Shown: positions 1 through 9,381, counted from the first letter of the stretch. The stretch: 64,000 bases of DNA from Amphritea sp. 1_MG-2023 (GCF_030547545.1 NZ_JAUOQE010000016.1:28765-92764); one strand, 5' to 3'. The notes: generated by a model from the sequence alone, not told the origin. A program made the numbers and translations.

Positions 1-1
1 C

Positions 2-463
2 GAAGGGGATCTTAAGCTCAATGTGGCGATGTTGTCGGCACAGTACAATACCGAGCATTGGAGTCTCACCGGTGAATATATGGTGCATGATATTGACTGG
101 ACCGAGCTAGGCGGGATTTTCTCGCTACGCCCTAAAACACCGTTGGAGTCTTATTATCTACAGCTACAGTATCGGGTGAATTCTCAATGGGATCTGTTGC
201 TGCGTTATGATCACCTGATGCTCGATGGTAATGATCCTCAAGGTAAGTTGAATAGTCAGTTATTTGGCAAAAAAGCGTATGATTTTTATAGTAAGGATAT
301 TGTCTTAGGGGTTGGTTGGCAGCCTAATTCTGATTGGTTGTTTCGTGCCGAGCTACATAATGTAGAAGGTACTGGTTGGGCGGCCGAGCAAGATAACCCC
401 GATACCGGAACGTTGAAGAAGCATTGGCATATTTTTGCTTTACAAGCGACCTATCGTTTTTAA
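2..463 (+). CDS. Outer-membrane beta-barrel protein, C-terminal part (5' end outside window)
   Basis: The reading frame is open from the first bases of the window, so the gene begins upstream and only about 153 C-terminal residues are visible. They show alternating polar/hydrophobic strands rich in Tyr and Trp and end in Ala-Thr-Tyr-Arg-Phe. A terminal Phe is the signature of a barrel recognised by the BAM complex. It probably sits in the outer membrane as a porin-like protein, but the substrate cannot be told. The stop is 23 bases before a GGDEF-EAL gene on the same strand, so the two are probably co-transcribed. No family name is assigned because the diagnostic N-terminal half is missing. 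Confidence 0.7.
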   Translation, partial: EGDLKLNVAMLSAQYNTEHWSLTGEYMVHDIDWTELGGIFSLRPKTPLESYYLQLQYRVNSQWDLLLRYDHLMLDGNDPQGKLNSQLFGKKAYDFYSKDIVLGVGWQPNSDWLFRAELHNVEGTGWAAEQDNPDTGTLKKHWHIFALQATYRF

Positions 464-486
464 GTTTTGATATTGTGAGATAGCGT

Positions 487-3345
487 ATGGTGAAGAGTAG
501 TGCTCACAGTCGATTTTTGAGTCTCCGGTGGAAGATTTTTATCCTCTTGGTCGTGGTTTTAGTTGGGGTACAGGGAATGTATGCCTTCTTTTCACTCTCG
601 CAACTAAATGAACAGTTTAGAGTGCAACGTGAACAGATTAATTTGTCGGAAGTGGCGCGTCTCGACGGTTCAGTTAAATCCTCTTATCAGCGTTTGCTCG
701 AAGTGGCAGAATTGTTACCTCTGATCGACAGTCGAGCCGAAGCGCATGATTCCAGTCCACTGACTCAACTGAGTCAGATGATTACCCGCCAGTTCGATGC
801 GTTTCAGTTAACGGGCTCGGTGAATTCCGCTTATCTGTATGATAATCACGCGCGTATGGTGGGGTTCTGGGGTGAGCAGGTGGATGTTAGCGCTAAGGAT
901 ATTCAGCAAGTCTATGATACTGAGCGGCCGCTACGAAAGTTGGTCTGTACCTCGGTGTGCCTCCGCTATGTAGCCATTCCGATTCAGATGGCGGGAGAAA
1001 AGCAGGGCGTGCTGATGGTCGGCCGTTTTTTATATGATGTTATTTATGATATCAAGCAGCAGACCAAGCTCGATATTGGGCTGGCGTTGCAAACCCCTGG
1101 ACGGGTGGGTGAATTAGATCACTGGGGTTTATCGATTGATTCATTGACTAATCGAGTTAGAAATCAGGAACTGTTAGAGCAGTTGAGTCTGCAGCAAGCC
1201 TTTAATCCGGCAGGGGGGAGTTACGTCCTCGAATATAACGATCGTTACTTTGAAGTGCTTTTTTCACCCTTGCAAGGCGTCAGCGAGGGACACGCCTACT
1301 GGGTTGTGTTGGATGATATTTCGGGACATCTGCAGAGTATTCGTCAGAGCTTGATGAATTATTTGTTATTGGGGTTGGGCGGGATTCTGACGGCGTTAGT
1401 GTTGCTATCGTTATTGCTTGAAAAGCCGATTCAGTTTTTTACACAATTAGCAGAAGAGATGTCTCGGCTGAGTCGAGGCGAATTTAGTGAATTTCGCATA
1501 ACCTTGGGACAGTTTCGTCATCGAGACAAGATTTTTGGTGAGGATGAAAGAGATCTGTTGGTGCAGAGCTCTATCGTCTTGAGTGAGCAGCTGGAAAAGC
1601 TTGAGGATGAAGTGGATGAGCGAACTGATAGCCTCGAAAGAAGTCGATTGGCACTGACTCAAGAGCGTGATTTTCTGTTCGGTCTAATGGAGACCGCGCC
1701 GCTGGTTATTATTACTCAAAATGCCAAGGGTCATTTACGTAGCGTCAATCATTTTGGTTTACAGTTAATGTCGCTGGATAGCCATTCTTTCCGTAAAGCG
1801 ACGTTTATCGATACCTTACAACGGGAAGAGGAGCGGCTCGATTTTCTTACTAATACGCAGCGCTTGGTGGAGGGGCTTGAGACGGAAGTGCGCACGGATA
1901 GCGTGTTATTGGATGAGAGTGGTAATCGACATGATCTGTCTTGGATTCATGTGCGTTTACGAGAATCTCAAGATGAGCCGCTGATGCTGAGCATTGGTAT
2001 GGATATCAGTGATCGTAAGTTAGCTGAGCGCCGCCTGCAGTGGTTAGTCAATCATGATCCGCTGACGGAGCGACCAAATCGGCTGTTCTTTATGAGCTGT
2101 CTTAATGATGCGATTGGGCAAAGCCGTGCCCCTGCAGCGCATATCGCGGTATTGTTTGTTGATCTGGATCGCTTTAAAGAGGTGAACGACTCACTGGGTC
2201 ATGCGGTGGGGGATAAGCTTCTGAAAGTGGCGACTCGGCGTATCGGTGAGTGTATTCGTGACAATGACCTTTTGGCACGACAAGGAGGCGATGAGTTTAG
2301 TGTACTGCTCACCAGTATTCGTGATCTTGAGGGCGCTGAAGTGGCGGCCAGTAAAATACTGCAAGCGTTTCAGCAGCCCTTCAAGATTAATGAGTATGAA
2401 ATCGTCGTCACCGTGAGTATCGGTATCAGTCTGTTTCCAGACCATGGAACGGATGCCGCGACGTTAATCAAGCATGCCGATGTGGCGATGTTTCAGGCTA
2501 AAGATGCCGGTAAAAACTGCTATTACATCTATGATGTTGAAAAGGATCATCAGCGTTTTGAGCGCTTCTCATTGGGCGCGGATCTGCGTAAAGCGATTCA
2601 AAACGATGAGTTAGTACTTTATTATCAGCCTCAGGTGGATGCCGTCACTCATCGTGTGGTGGGGGCGGAAGCGTTGGTGCGCTGGCAACATCCGACAGTT
2701 GGACTATTATCGCCGGATCGTTTTATACCGTTAGCTGAAGAGTTGGATCTGATTATCCCCTTAGGGGAGTGGGTCTTGCGTGAAGCGTGCCGGCAGATGC
2801 AAGCTTGGATCCGTGCGGGGCTGACAACAATAAAGGTGTCGGTCAATCTAGCGGGACAACAAATCGCTCATAAGCGTCTGATTGATAGCGTCGAAGAAGC
2901 GTTGCAAGTATCGGGATTAAGTCCTGAACGTCTTGAACTTGAGGTGACGGAAAACTTCGTCATTCGTCAGCCTGAGATGGCGATAGGAAAACTAACATAC
3001 CTGCGAGAGCAGGGTATTACCTTGGCAATGGATGACTTTGGAACGGGTTATTCATCACTCAGTTACTTGAAGAAGCTACCGATTGATCGGTTGAAAATTG
3101 ATCGCAGCTTTGTCAAGGATATTGGTATTGATCACAGCGATGAATCGATCATTAAGGCAACGCTAGCGATGTGTGACTCGTTGGGGTTAGAGGTTGTTGC
3201 TGAGGGGGTTGAAACCCGTGAGCAGCTAGTGTTCTTACAAGAGAATAACTGTCAAATCATTCAAGGTTACTATTTTAGCAAGCCTTTACCCGCCGATGTG
3301 TTTATGCAGTATATGAGTCGCTCGCAGCCGTTGACGGATAGCTGA
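487..3345 (+). CDS. Membrane-bound GGDEF-EAL protein with periplasmic sensor and PAS domain
   Basis: Predicted to make and/or degrade cyclic di-GMP at the inner membrane. Order in the 952-residue protein: membrane segment at about 14-36, periplasmic sensor to about 288, second membrane segment at about 289-311, HAMP-like linker and coiled coil to about 390, PAS at about 395-515, GGDEF at about 520-680, EAL at about 695-945. The GGDEF signature is intact (G600-G601-D602-E603-F604), and so is the EAL signature (E728-A729-L730) with the downstream DDFGTGYSSL loop. Both activities are therefore possible and the net direction cannot be called. It follows an outer-membrane barrel gene by 23 bases, which suggests the sensor monitors something linked to that barrel. 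Domain edges are estimates. Confidence 0.9.
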   Translation: MVKSSAHSRFLSLRWKIFILLVVVLVGVQGMYAFFSLSQLNEQFRVQREQINLSEVARLDGSVKSSYQRLLEVAELLPLIDSRAEAHDSSPLTQLSQMITRQFDAFQLTGSVNSAYLYDNHARMVGFWGEQVDVSAKDIQQVYDTERPLRKLVCTSVCLRYVAIPIQMAGEKQGVLMVGRFLYDVIYDIKQQTKLDIGLALQTPGRVGELDHWGLSIDSLTNRVRNQELLEQLSLQQAFNPAGGSYVLEYNDRYFEVLFSPLQGVSEGHAYWVVLDDISGHLQSIRQSLMNYLLLGLGGILTALVLLSLLLEKPIQFFTQLAEEMSRLSRGEFSEFRITLGQFRHRDKIFGEDERDLLVQSSIVLSEQLEKLEDEVDERTDSLERSRLALTQERDFLFGLMETAPLVIITQNAKGHLRSVNHFGLQLMSLDSHSFRKATFIDTLQREEERLDFLTNTQRLVEGLETEVRTDSVLLDESGNRHDLSWIHVRLRESQDEPLMLSIGMDISDRKLAERRLQWLVNHDPLTERPNRLFFMSCLNDAIGQSRAPAAHIAVLFVDLDRFKEVNDSLGHAVGDKLLKVATRRIGECIRDNDLLARQGGDEFSVLLTSIRDLEGAEVAASKILQAFQQPFKINEYEIVVTVSIGISLFPDHGTDAATLIKHADVAMFQAKDAGKNCYYIYDVEKDHQRFERFSLGADLRKAIQNDELVLYYQPQVDAVTHRVVGAEALVRWQHPTVGLLSPDRFIPLAEELDLIIPLGEWVLREACRQMQAWIRAGLTTIKVSVNLAGQQIAHKRLIDSVEEALQVSGLSPERLELEVTENFVIRQPEMAIGKLTYLREQGITLAMDDFGTGYSSLSYLKKLPIDRLKIDRSFVKDIGIDHSDESIIKATLAMCDSLGLEVVAEGVETREQLVFLQENNCQIIQGYYFSKPLPADVFMQYMSRSQPLTDS

Positions 3346-3401
3346 TATAACAGATACTCTTCAACAGCTTAGCGATTGTTCAGTGGTTATCTTTAACGGG
3401 T

Positions 3402-3797
3402 TTAATTCTGTGCAAACAGGCTAGCGCGGGTGTTGATATAGTCAAACTCTTCACCTTGTTCCTCGGCGGCAAAGCGGAGTTCATCAAGACGTTGAAATTT
3501 TTCCAGCTCGATATCCGCCATGTTATGCAGGCAATTGCCACCGAAAAACCATAACAGATCACGAGCGATCAGATGGGCTAATTGAGGGTACATTCGAAAA
3601 GCCCGCTCAAAAAATATCTCACCATCTTCATAGATAGTCGGTTTACTCTCTTCAAAGTCGTGAATTAGCTGTTGAAAATCAAGAATAAACTGTTCTTCCT
3701 CTGTCGAAATGTCTTCCAGCGTGAACGGTTCTTGACGAATGAAATTGTTATATGCAATTTTCAAAAAGTTGAGATGGTGAAACTGATAGGCGTTCAT
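3402..3797 (-). CDS. PA2817-family conserved hypothetical protein
   Basis: A 131-residue soluble protein with no signal peptide or membrane segment. It is acidic and contains a Phe-Phe-Gly-Gly-Asn-Cys-Leu-His motif near the middle. It resembles the Pseudomonas PA2817 family, for which no function is established. Context supports this: the divergent neighbours are an ABC ATPase and an ABC-2 permease, and in Pseudomonas aeruginosa PA2817 lies close to a similar pair (PA2812/PA2811). The start is an ATG. It converges with the preceding GGDEF-EAL gene and is separated from the divergent ABC operon by about 175 bases that must hold both promoters. Confidence 0.7.
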   Translation of the reverse strand: MNAYQFHHLNFLKIAYNNFIRQEPFTLEDISTEEEQFILDFQQLIHDFEESKPTIYEDGEIFFERAFRMYPQLAHLIARDLLWFFGGNCLHNMADIELEKFQRLDELRFAAEEQGEEFDYINTRASLFAQN

Positions 3798-3972
3798 AGA
3801 GTTCCGGTGCTGTAATCAGCGAGTCAGGTGTACGATCGTATCTAACGATATAAAATGGCTATTCTAACCTAGAATTTAAGCGACCGTCACCGTTGAAATG
3901 GTCAGCACTCGTCCCCATCTATGCTGTTTACTTGAATAAGTATTCCCTCTTAGATATACCACAGGAAACTGC

Positions 3973-4923
3973 ATGACAACTGCACTCTCCATTAAAGATC
4001 TACGCAAAGTTTACGCCAACGGTTTTGAAGCGCTCAAAGGTATCTCATTTGAGGTGCAAGAAGGTGACTTTTTTGCTTTGTTAGGCCCCAATGGGGCCGG
4101 TAAATCTACCACGTTGGGCATCGTCTCATCGTTGGTGAATAAAACCAGCGGACAGGTTGAAGTATTTGGTTACAACCTTGATAACCAGGCCGATAGAGCT
4201 AAGTGTGAATTGGGTGTCGTGCCACAAGAGTTTAATTTTAATATGTTCGAAAAAGTCGAAGATATTTTGATTACTCAAGCTGGCTTTTATGGCATTCCAG
4301 CAGCCGAGGCGAAAAAGCGCAGTGATTTTTACCTGCGTAAGCTCGGTTTATGGGATAAGCGAGAGGAACCCTCGAGAAGCCTGTCTGGCGGGATGAAACG
4401 ACGTTTGATGATTGCCCGCGCGTTAATACATGAGCCGCGTTTGCTTATTTTGGATGAACCAACGGCCGGCGTTGATATCGAGTTACGCCGTTCTATGTGG
4501 GAATTTCTACAAGAGCTCAATGCCAGCGGTACGACGATTATCTTAACCACACACTATCTTGAAGAAGCTGAGAGCCTGTGTCGCCATATTGGTATTATCG
4601 ATGGTGGCGTGATTGTTAAAAACTCCAGCATGCGCGACTTGCTGCAACAACTGAATACCGAAACCTTTATTCTTGATATCAATCGCTCATTGACGGAATG
4701 CCCCGTATTAGAGGGGTATGCGGTATCGATTCAGGGGGATAATACATTGCGAGTCGATGTGGCCAAGTCTCAAGGCATGAATGGTTTATTTAGTCAGCTA
4801 AGTGAGCAAGGGATCGAGGTGACGAGTATGCGCAATAAAAGTAATCGCTTGGAGGAACTGTTTGTTTCGCTGGTAGATAAGACACTGGATGCGAAACAAC
4901 AGGGGAGCGACAAGGATGAGTAA
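3973..4923 (+). CDS. ABC transporter ATP-binding protein (YadG/PA2812-like)
   Basis: ATPase subunit of an ABC-2 type exporter, 316 residues. The Walker A motif (GPNGAGKST, about residues 39-47), the LSGGMKRR signature and the Walker B segment (LLILDEPTAGVD) are intact, followed by the H-loop in TTHYLEEAE. The N-terminal 235 residues are the nucleotide-binding domain. The C-terminal about 80 residues are the extension usual in YadG-type proteins. Its stop overlaps the start of the permease gene by 8 bases, so the two are translationally coupled. The substrate is unknown; family members are annotated only as drug- or lipid-type exporters. Confidence 0.92.
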   Translation: MTTALSIKDLRKVYANGFEALKGISFEVQEGDFFALLGPNGAGKSTTLGIVSSLVNKTSGQVEVFGYNLDNQADRAKCELGVVPQEFNFNMFEKVEDILITQAGFYGIPAAEAKKRSDFYLRKLGLWDKREEPSRSLSGGMKRRLMIARALIHEPRLLILDEPTAGVDIELRRSMWEFLQELNASGTTIILTTHYLEEAESLCRHIGIIDGGVIVKNSSMRDLLQQLNTETFILDINRSLTECPVLEGYAVSIQGDNTLRVDVAKSQGMNGLFSQLSEQGIEVTSMRNKSNRLEELFVSLVDKTLDAKQQGSDKDE

Positions 4924-5689
4924 TCGACAACTGTTTATCGCTTTTTGGACTTTGCTGGTTAAGGAAGTGCGCCGTTTCACCCGCATCTGGGCACAGACGT
5001 TGTTACCCCCTGCGATTACCATGACGCTCTATTTTATCATTTTTGGTAATCTCATCGGTGCACGCATTGGTGCAATGGATGGTTTTGATTACATGCAGTT
5101 TATCGTGCCGGGTCTGATAATGATGTCGGTTATCACTAACTCCTACAGCAATGTGGTGTCTTCGTTTTATAGCACTAAATTTCAGCGTCATATCGAAGAG
5201 TTGTTGGTTTCACCCACGCCGAACTGGATTATTTTGGCCGGTTATATCTTCGGCGGTTCGGTGCGCGGCTTATTGGTCGGATTAATTGTTACCACGTTAT
5301 CGCTGTTCTTTACCGATCTGCATATTCATAATATCTGGATTATCACCTCGATTGTCTTTTTGACTGCGATTCTGTTTTCATTGGGCGGGTTTATTAATGC
5401 GATTTTTGCGAATAGTTTCGATCATATATCAATCATTCCGACCTTCGTGTTGACACCACTGACGTACCTAGGTGGCGTATTTTATTCGATTACTCTGTTA
5501 CCTGAGTTTTGGCAAGGGGTGTCGCAGTTAAACCCAATCCTGTATATGGTTAATACATTTCGTTATGGCATTTTGGGGGTCAGCGATATTAATATTGGTA
5601 TGGCCTATGCCATCATCATCGGTGTGATTGTGGTGTTGTTTAGTTACTCAATGCACTTACTGAATACCGGTAAAGGCATACGTCAGTAG
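4916..5689 (+). CDS. ABC-2 type permease (YadH/PA2811-like)
   Basis: Membrane partner of the preceding ATPase, 257 residues with about six hydrophobic segments and the ABC-2 arrangement (N-terminal amphipathic stretch, then paired helices). I chose the ATG at 4916, which overlaps the ATPase stop, over an in-frame start 27 bases upstream: the extra N-terminal residues are basic and not conserved-looking, and the overlap is typical of coupled ABC pairs. The pair probably forms a 2+2 exporter in the inner membrane. The substrate is not evident. The next gene, queF, follows after 11 bases, so the operon may continue. Confidence 0.9.
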   Translation: MSNRQLFIAFWTLLVKEVRRFTRIWAQTLLPPAITMTLYFIIFGNLIGARIGAMDGFDYMQFIVPGLIMMSVITNSYSNVVSSFYSTKFQRHIEELLVSPTPNWIILAGYIFGGSVRGLLVGLIVTTLSLFFTDLHIHNIWIITSIVFLTAILFSLGGFINAIFANSFDHISIIPTFVLTPLTYLGGVFYSITLLPEFWQGVSQLNPILYMVNTFRYGILGVSDINIGMAYAIIIGVIVVLFSYSMHLLNTGKGIRQ

Positions 5690-5700
5690 AGAGGTGGCAG

Positions 5701-6528
5701 ATGAAAGATCAACACAACGCTTTGGATCACGCACCGTTGGGAGCCGATACGGAGTATGTCAATCAGTACGATGCATCGTTGTTGTACCCGATCGCTCGGG
5801 ATTTGAATTGGCAAGCGCAGGGTGTTGAGCGAAGCAGCTTACCTTTTCACGGCTGTGATATTTGGAACGCCTATGAAGTGTCTTGGCTGAATAGTCGAGG
5901 CAAGCCCGTGGTTCGCTTAGCTGAGTTTCGGATTCCTGCCGATAGTCTGCATATCATCGAATCAAAATCATTTAAGCTGTATCTTAACTCCTTCAATCTG
6001 ACGCGTTTTAGTTCAGAAAGTGATGTGCAATCGCGGCTGATGGACGATTTATCCGCCGTCGCGGGTGGTACCGTTGAGGTCATATTGCAGCCTGTGGATA
6101 GCCCTGCGGTGATCAGTTACTTTGAGGGTGAGTGTTTAGATGAAATCGATATCGAGGTGGTTGATTATAGCCCCGCGCCGCAGCGTCTGAGTGCGGCAGG
6201 GAAGGTGATCGAGGAATCGCTTTATAGTCACCTGCTGAAATCGAATTGCCCGGTAACAGGTCAACCCGATTGGGCCAGTATTGCGATTGACTATCGTGGC
6301 CCAGCTATCGATAAAGCCGGATTGCTCCAATATTTGATCTCTTACCGTGAGCACGGTGATTTTCATGAGCAGTGTGTCGAATCCATCTTTATGGATATCT
6401 GGCAGGTTTGTCAGCCAGAAGCATTGACCGTCTATGCCCGTTATTTGAGACGCGGAGGGCTGGATATTAATCCATGGCGCAGTAGTGAGGCCGGTCAACC
6501 GGATAATCTGCGTTTAAGTCGTCAATAA
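5701..6528 (+). CDS. queF: NADPH-dependent 7-cyano-7-deazaguanine reductase
   Basis: Reduces preQ0 to preQ1 with NADPH, the last free-base step in queuosine biosynthesis for tRNA wobble modification. At 275 residues it is the long, two-domain type II form found in gammaproteobacteria. The QueF motif Glu87-Ser88-Lys89 (in ESKSFKLYLNSFN) marks the NADPH-binding region. The catalytic Cys183 with Asp190 lies in SNCPVTGQPDW, matching the family's covalent thioimide chemistry. It starts 11 bases after the ABC permease, with a GAGGTGG Shine-Dalgarno just before the ATG. It is probably soluble and cytoplasmic. Confidence 0.96.
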   Translation: MKDQHNALDHAPLGADTEYVNQYDASLLYPIARDLNWQAQGVERSSLPFHGCDIWNAYEVSWLNSRGKPVVRLAEFRIPADSLHIIESKSFKLYLNSFNLTRFSSESDVQSRLMDDLSAVAGGTVEVILQPVDSPAVISYFEGECLDEIDIEVVDYSPAPQRLSAAGKVIEESLYSHLLKSNCPVTGQPDWASIAIDYRGPAIDKAGLLQYLISYREHGDFHEQCVESIFMDIWQVCQPEALTVYARYLRRGGLDINPWRSSEAGQPDNLRLSRQ

Positions 6529-6539
6529 TAGGAGTGAAT

Positions 6540-7091
6540 ATGGACGCATTGGAAAATCTACATCAGCGAGTGTCTATCCCTGCACTTGAAGCGCCGGGGC
6601 CTAGCGCACAGCAGTTAGATAATATGTATCGTGCGGCACTTAGGGCTCCGGATCATGGTGCGATACAGCCATGGCGCTTTCTGAATATTGCCGGTGATGC
6701 ACGTCAGAAATTGGGTGAGCTATACCTTCAAGCGGCAGCAACCGATCAATCGTTGTCGCCTGAACAGCAAACGAAGTTTAGTAACATGCCGCTACGGGCA
6801 CCGTTGATTATTGTGGCTATTGCGGCAACTAAAGATCACCCAAAAGTGTCACGTTCTGAGCAAGTGATAGCGGCCGGTTGTGCTGTACAGAATATGTTAT
6901 TGGCGGCCCACGCGCAGGGATTAGGGGCGATTTGGCGAACCGGTGCGTTAGCCTATCACCCAGTTGTTATGGACGGCTTAGGGTTACAGGAAGGCGAAGA
7001 GATTATCGGCTATCTCTATGTTGGAACACCGATGCGTCAGCGTGCTGTGCCTCAGCCGGATATTAGTCAATTTGTTAGTGACTGGGGTTAG
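6540..7091 (+). CDS. YdjA-type nitroreductase family oxidoreductase
   Basis: A small FMN-dependent nitroreductase-fold protein of 183 residues, very similar in layout to E. coli YdjA: RAPDHGAIQPWRF near residue 40, the RAPLIIVAIA strand, then AAGCAVQNMLLAAHAQGLGAIWRTGAL, which contributes to the FMN pocket. Physiological substrates of YdjA-type proteins are unclear. I placed the start at the ATG at 6540, which has GGAG five bases upstream; an in-frame GTG two codons earlier would overlap that ribosome-binding site. It lies 11 bases after queF and is probably co-transcribed with it. Confidence 0.88.
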   Translation: MDALENLHQRVSIPALEAPGPSAQQLDNMYRAALRAPDHGAIQPWRFLNIAGDARQKLGELYLQAAATDQSLSPEQQTKFSNMPLRAPLIIVAIAATKDHPKVSRSEQVIAAGCAVQNMLLAAHAQGLGAIWRTGALAYHPVVMDGLGLQEGEEIIGYLYVGTPMRQRAVPQPDISQFVSDWG

Positions 7092-7118
7092 CCTTTCGAT
7101 CAACGACACAGAGCTTAT

Positions 7119-7580
7119 GTGATGAATCATCAGCAATCAGCAGAAACCTTTCAGTTATGGCTCAAAGATCAGATTCCATTAATTAACCATATGGGGCTAG
7201 ATGCCCCTGTTTATGATGGTCAGTGTTTGGTTTTGTCGGCGGCACTCGCACCCAATGTGAATGATAAAGGCACTGGGTTTGGCGGTTCATTGGCGACGCT
7301 GGCCACGTTATGTGGTTGGGCGCTGGTAACGCTATACCTGCGAGAACAAGGACATGATTGCGATGTTATGATTCGCGATAGTCAATTGAATTATTTAGCG
7401 CCGATCAACGATGATTTTGTGGCCGTTACGCGTCTCCCTGAACAGGCCGAGTTAGATGGTTTTATGAATTATCTGCAGGCTAAAGGGCGTGCCCGACTCA
7501 AGCTTGAGGTGGAGATTCGACAGGGTGATAAAGTCGCAATGACTCTAGCCGGCGCGTATGTCGCGGTGGAGAGGCTTTAA
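7119..7580 (+). CDS. YiiD_C-type hotdog thioesterase
   Basis: A 153-residue protein with the hotdog fold of the YiiD C-terminal thioesterase family, probably hydrolysing acyl-CoA or acyl-ACP thioesters in the cytoplasm. The diagnostic central segment is NDKGTGFGGSLATLATLCGWAL, in which the long helix packs against the sheet and carries the active-site region. The start is ambiguous between GTG at 7119 and the next codon, ATG at 7122; the ribosome-binding site is weak for both. It is last in a run of same-strand genes and is followed by a hairpin before the convergent cyclophilin gene. No specific substrate can be inferred. Confidence 0.82.
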   Translation: MMNHQQSAETFQLWLKDQIPLINHMGLDAPVYDGQCLVLSAALAPNVNDKGTGFGGSLATLATLCGWALVTLYLREQGHDCDVMIRDSQLNYLAPINDDFVAVTRLPEQAELDGFMNYLQAKGRARLKLEVEIRQGDKVAMTLAGAYVAVERL

Positions 7581-7586
7581 AGGCCA

Positions 7587-7612
7587 AGGTTCGAAGTTTA
7601 AAGTCCGAACCT
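7587..7612. terminator. Hairpin between convergent genes
   Basis: AGGTTCG and CGAACCT form a perfect 7-bp stem with a 12-base loop between the stop of the thioesterase gene and the end of the convergent cyclophilin gene. There is no T tract, so a termination role is inferred from position only. Confidence 0.35.
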
Positions 7613-7624
7613 CGGATGGTGGTG

Positions 7625-8185
7625 TTATTTCAAACTGACACTCTGAATCAGGATGGGGTCAAGTGGGACATCTTTGTAAGGGCCCTGACGACCGGTTTGT
7701 ACATGACCTATCTGAGTGATGACATCGATACCGCTGATCACCTTACCGAAGACTGTGTAGCCTGGGCGTGAGCCCTTGGCATTGAGAAATTCGTTGTTTT
7801 TCAGGTTGATAAAAAACTGCGAAGTCGCACTGTGAGGATCATTGGTGCGTGCCATCGCAATGGTGCCACGCATATTAGGCAGTCCTTCTACTGATTCGTT
7901 ACGCACGGGCGGTAAGGTATCCTTTTTTTCCAGATCGACACTGAAACCTCCCCCTTGAATCATAAAGTTATCGATGACACGGTGGAAAATAGTATCGCTG
8001 TATAAACCATTGTCGACATAACGCAGGAAGTTAGCGACTGTCAGTGGTGCTTGTTCAGGCAAGAGTTCTAATTCGATCACGCCCGCGCTGGTGGTCATTA
8101 CCACCACTGGGTTTATCTCATCGGCAACAGCCGTATTTAACAGGGTGACGCTCAGTAGAAGAGACAGCAGGTATTTCTTAAGCAT
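7625..8185 (-). CDS. Periplasmic cyclophilin-type peptidyl-prolyl cis-trans isomerase
   Basis: Catalyses proline isomerisation of exported proteins. The 186-residue precursor begins with a signal peptide (Lys-Lys, hydrophobic core, Ala-Val-Ala-Asp cleavage region near residue 21), followed by one cyclophilin domain. Diagnostic elements are FHRVIDNFMIQGGGF near the N-terminal third and the core ATSQFFINLKNNEFLN. It resembles PpiA in size and export. The ATG at 8185 has AGGAAT upstream. It lies 9 bases downstream of a DUF4197 gene on the same strand, so both are probably co-transcribed and both products act outside the cytoplasm. Confidence 0.92.
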   Translation of the reverse strand: MLKKYLLSLLLSVTLLNTAVADEINPVVVMTTSAGVIELELLPEQAPLTVANFLRYVDNGLYSDTIFHRVIDNFMIQGGGFSVDLEKKDTLPPVRNESVEGLPNMRGTIAMARTNDPHSATSQFFINLKNNEFLNAKGSRPGYTVFGKVISGIDVITQIGHVQTGRQGPYKDVPLDPILIQSVSLK

Positions 8186-8194
8186 TATTATTCC

Positions 8195-8974
8195 TTAAAA
8201 GTTAAATACTTGTTTCAATAGATCGGTAGTACGGGCGGCAGGGTTTTCACGAATCTTTTTCTCTTCTGCTGCCAACATGGTAAACAGACCATCCAATGCG
8301 CCTTCGGTTACATAGTCTTCAAGATTATAGTTCTGCGCGAGATCGCCCACCATTGGCACTTGTGAGGCCTGTTGCGTCAGATCGCTATAAGATTTAGTCA
8401 CTCCAACCTGTTCCATTGAGCTTTTGATGGAGGGACGAAACAGTTCTTCTAAACGAGTCGAGGTTTTTTCGCGGAAATATTCCGTTGCGGCATTATCCGA
8501 ACCGTTAAGAATCGTACGGGCATCTTCGATGCTCATCTCTTTGATCGCCCCGACTAGAATCTCTGTCGCTTCGGGTGCGGCTTGTTCTGCCGCGCGGTTC
8601 ATACTCAGTTCAAACGCTTCTACCTGCGACCCAAGCCCGAACTTTTTCAGCAGACTGCTAACCTTTTCTACTTGATCCGGTAGCGGGATTTTTATCTGAT
8701 CATTATTGAAGTAGCCGTTTTCTTGGCTCACTGATTCAATCGCTTCACGGCTGCCGACTTCCAATGCTTCTTTTAAGCCTGCGATGACCGTGTCATAACT
8801 CAAGCTACTATCTGCGCTACTGGTTGAGGTGGAGCCGCTCTGTTGGCTTTCGAGTAATTGTTTACCGCCTTCTTCTACTTTCTTCAGTAGGTCACCGAAG
8901 CCGCCAAAAGCGGTAGCAGTGAGACTGCAGGTGAACAGCGTGATAGCAACTTTGCTAAGAGTCTTGTTACGCAT
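8195..8974 (-). CDS. DUF4197 exported protein
   Basis: A 259-residue protein with a cleavable signal peptide ending near Ala-Thr-Ala-Phe-Gly (about residue 24), then an alpha-helical DUF4197 domain. The recognisable block is GLKEALEVGSREAIESVSQENGYFNNDQIKIPLP, followed by a long helical repeat-like region. Function is unknown; the family is common in gammaproteobacteria and is presumed periplasmic. It is upstream of, and probably co-transcribed with, the periplasmic cyclophilin, consistent with an envelope role. The 400 bases upstream hold no gene except a strong terminator for a transcript running the other way. Confidence 0.85.
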   Translation of the reverse strand: MRNKTLSKVAITLFTCSLTATAFGGFGDLLKKVEEGGKQLLESQQSGSTSTSSADSSLSYDTVIAGLKEALEVGSREAIESVSQENGYFNNDQIKIPLPDQVEKVSSLLKKFGLGSQVEAFELSMNRAAEQAAPEATEILVGAIKEMSIEDARTILNGSDNAATEYFREKTSTRLEELFRPSIKSSMEQVGVTKSYSDLTQQASQVPMVGDLAQNYNLEDYVTEGALDGLFTMLAAEEKKIRENPAARTTDLLKQVFNF

Positions 8975-9334
8975 AGTGTGTACTCCGAATGGGATGACCG
9001 ATCTATTTACTGCAGTCTAATCATTAATGCTTAAAATAACCTTAATCATTATGCCGATAAGGGCGAGAATTGCTGAAAATGTTTTGCATATCGGTTTATA
9101 AATCAAAACTTTACCTTTCTTAACATTTTAGCGGCTTATTTTTTTAATTCATCAGTTTAAAGTAAATGTATAGACGCACGCGCGATGTTTAGGTGGCGGG
9201 TAAGCGTCAAGGGCCGCTCCGCATTGGCCGAGCTAGCACAATCTCGAGATACGGTGATGAAAAGGTGATGGCCTCGCTATTCGCTCAGCAAAGCCTACCG
9301 GCTGAGTTAAACGCCATTGAGTTTGAAGGGGATC

Positions 9335-9361
9335 AAAAGCCGCGTACAGCGGCTTTTTTTT
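9335..9361 (+). terminator. Strong rho-independent terminator
   Basis: AAAAGCCGC and GCGGCTTTT form a stem around a short GTACA loop, followed by nine T residues on the plus strand. On the minus strand it lies 20 bases past the stop of the small exported-protein gene and could serve it too. No plus-strand protein gene leads into it. Confidence 0.8.
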
Positions 9362-9381
9362 TGCGGGAGGTCATCGAGCGG

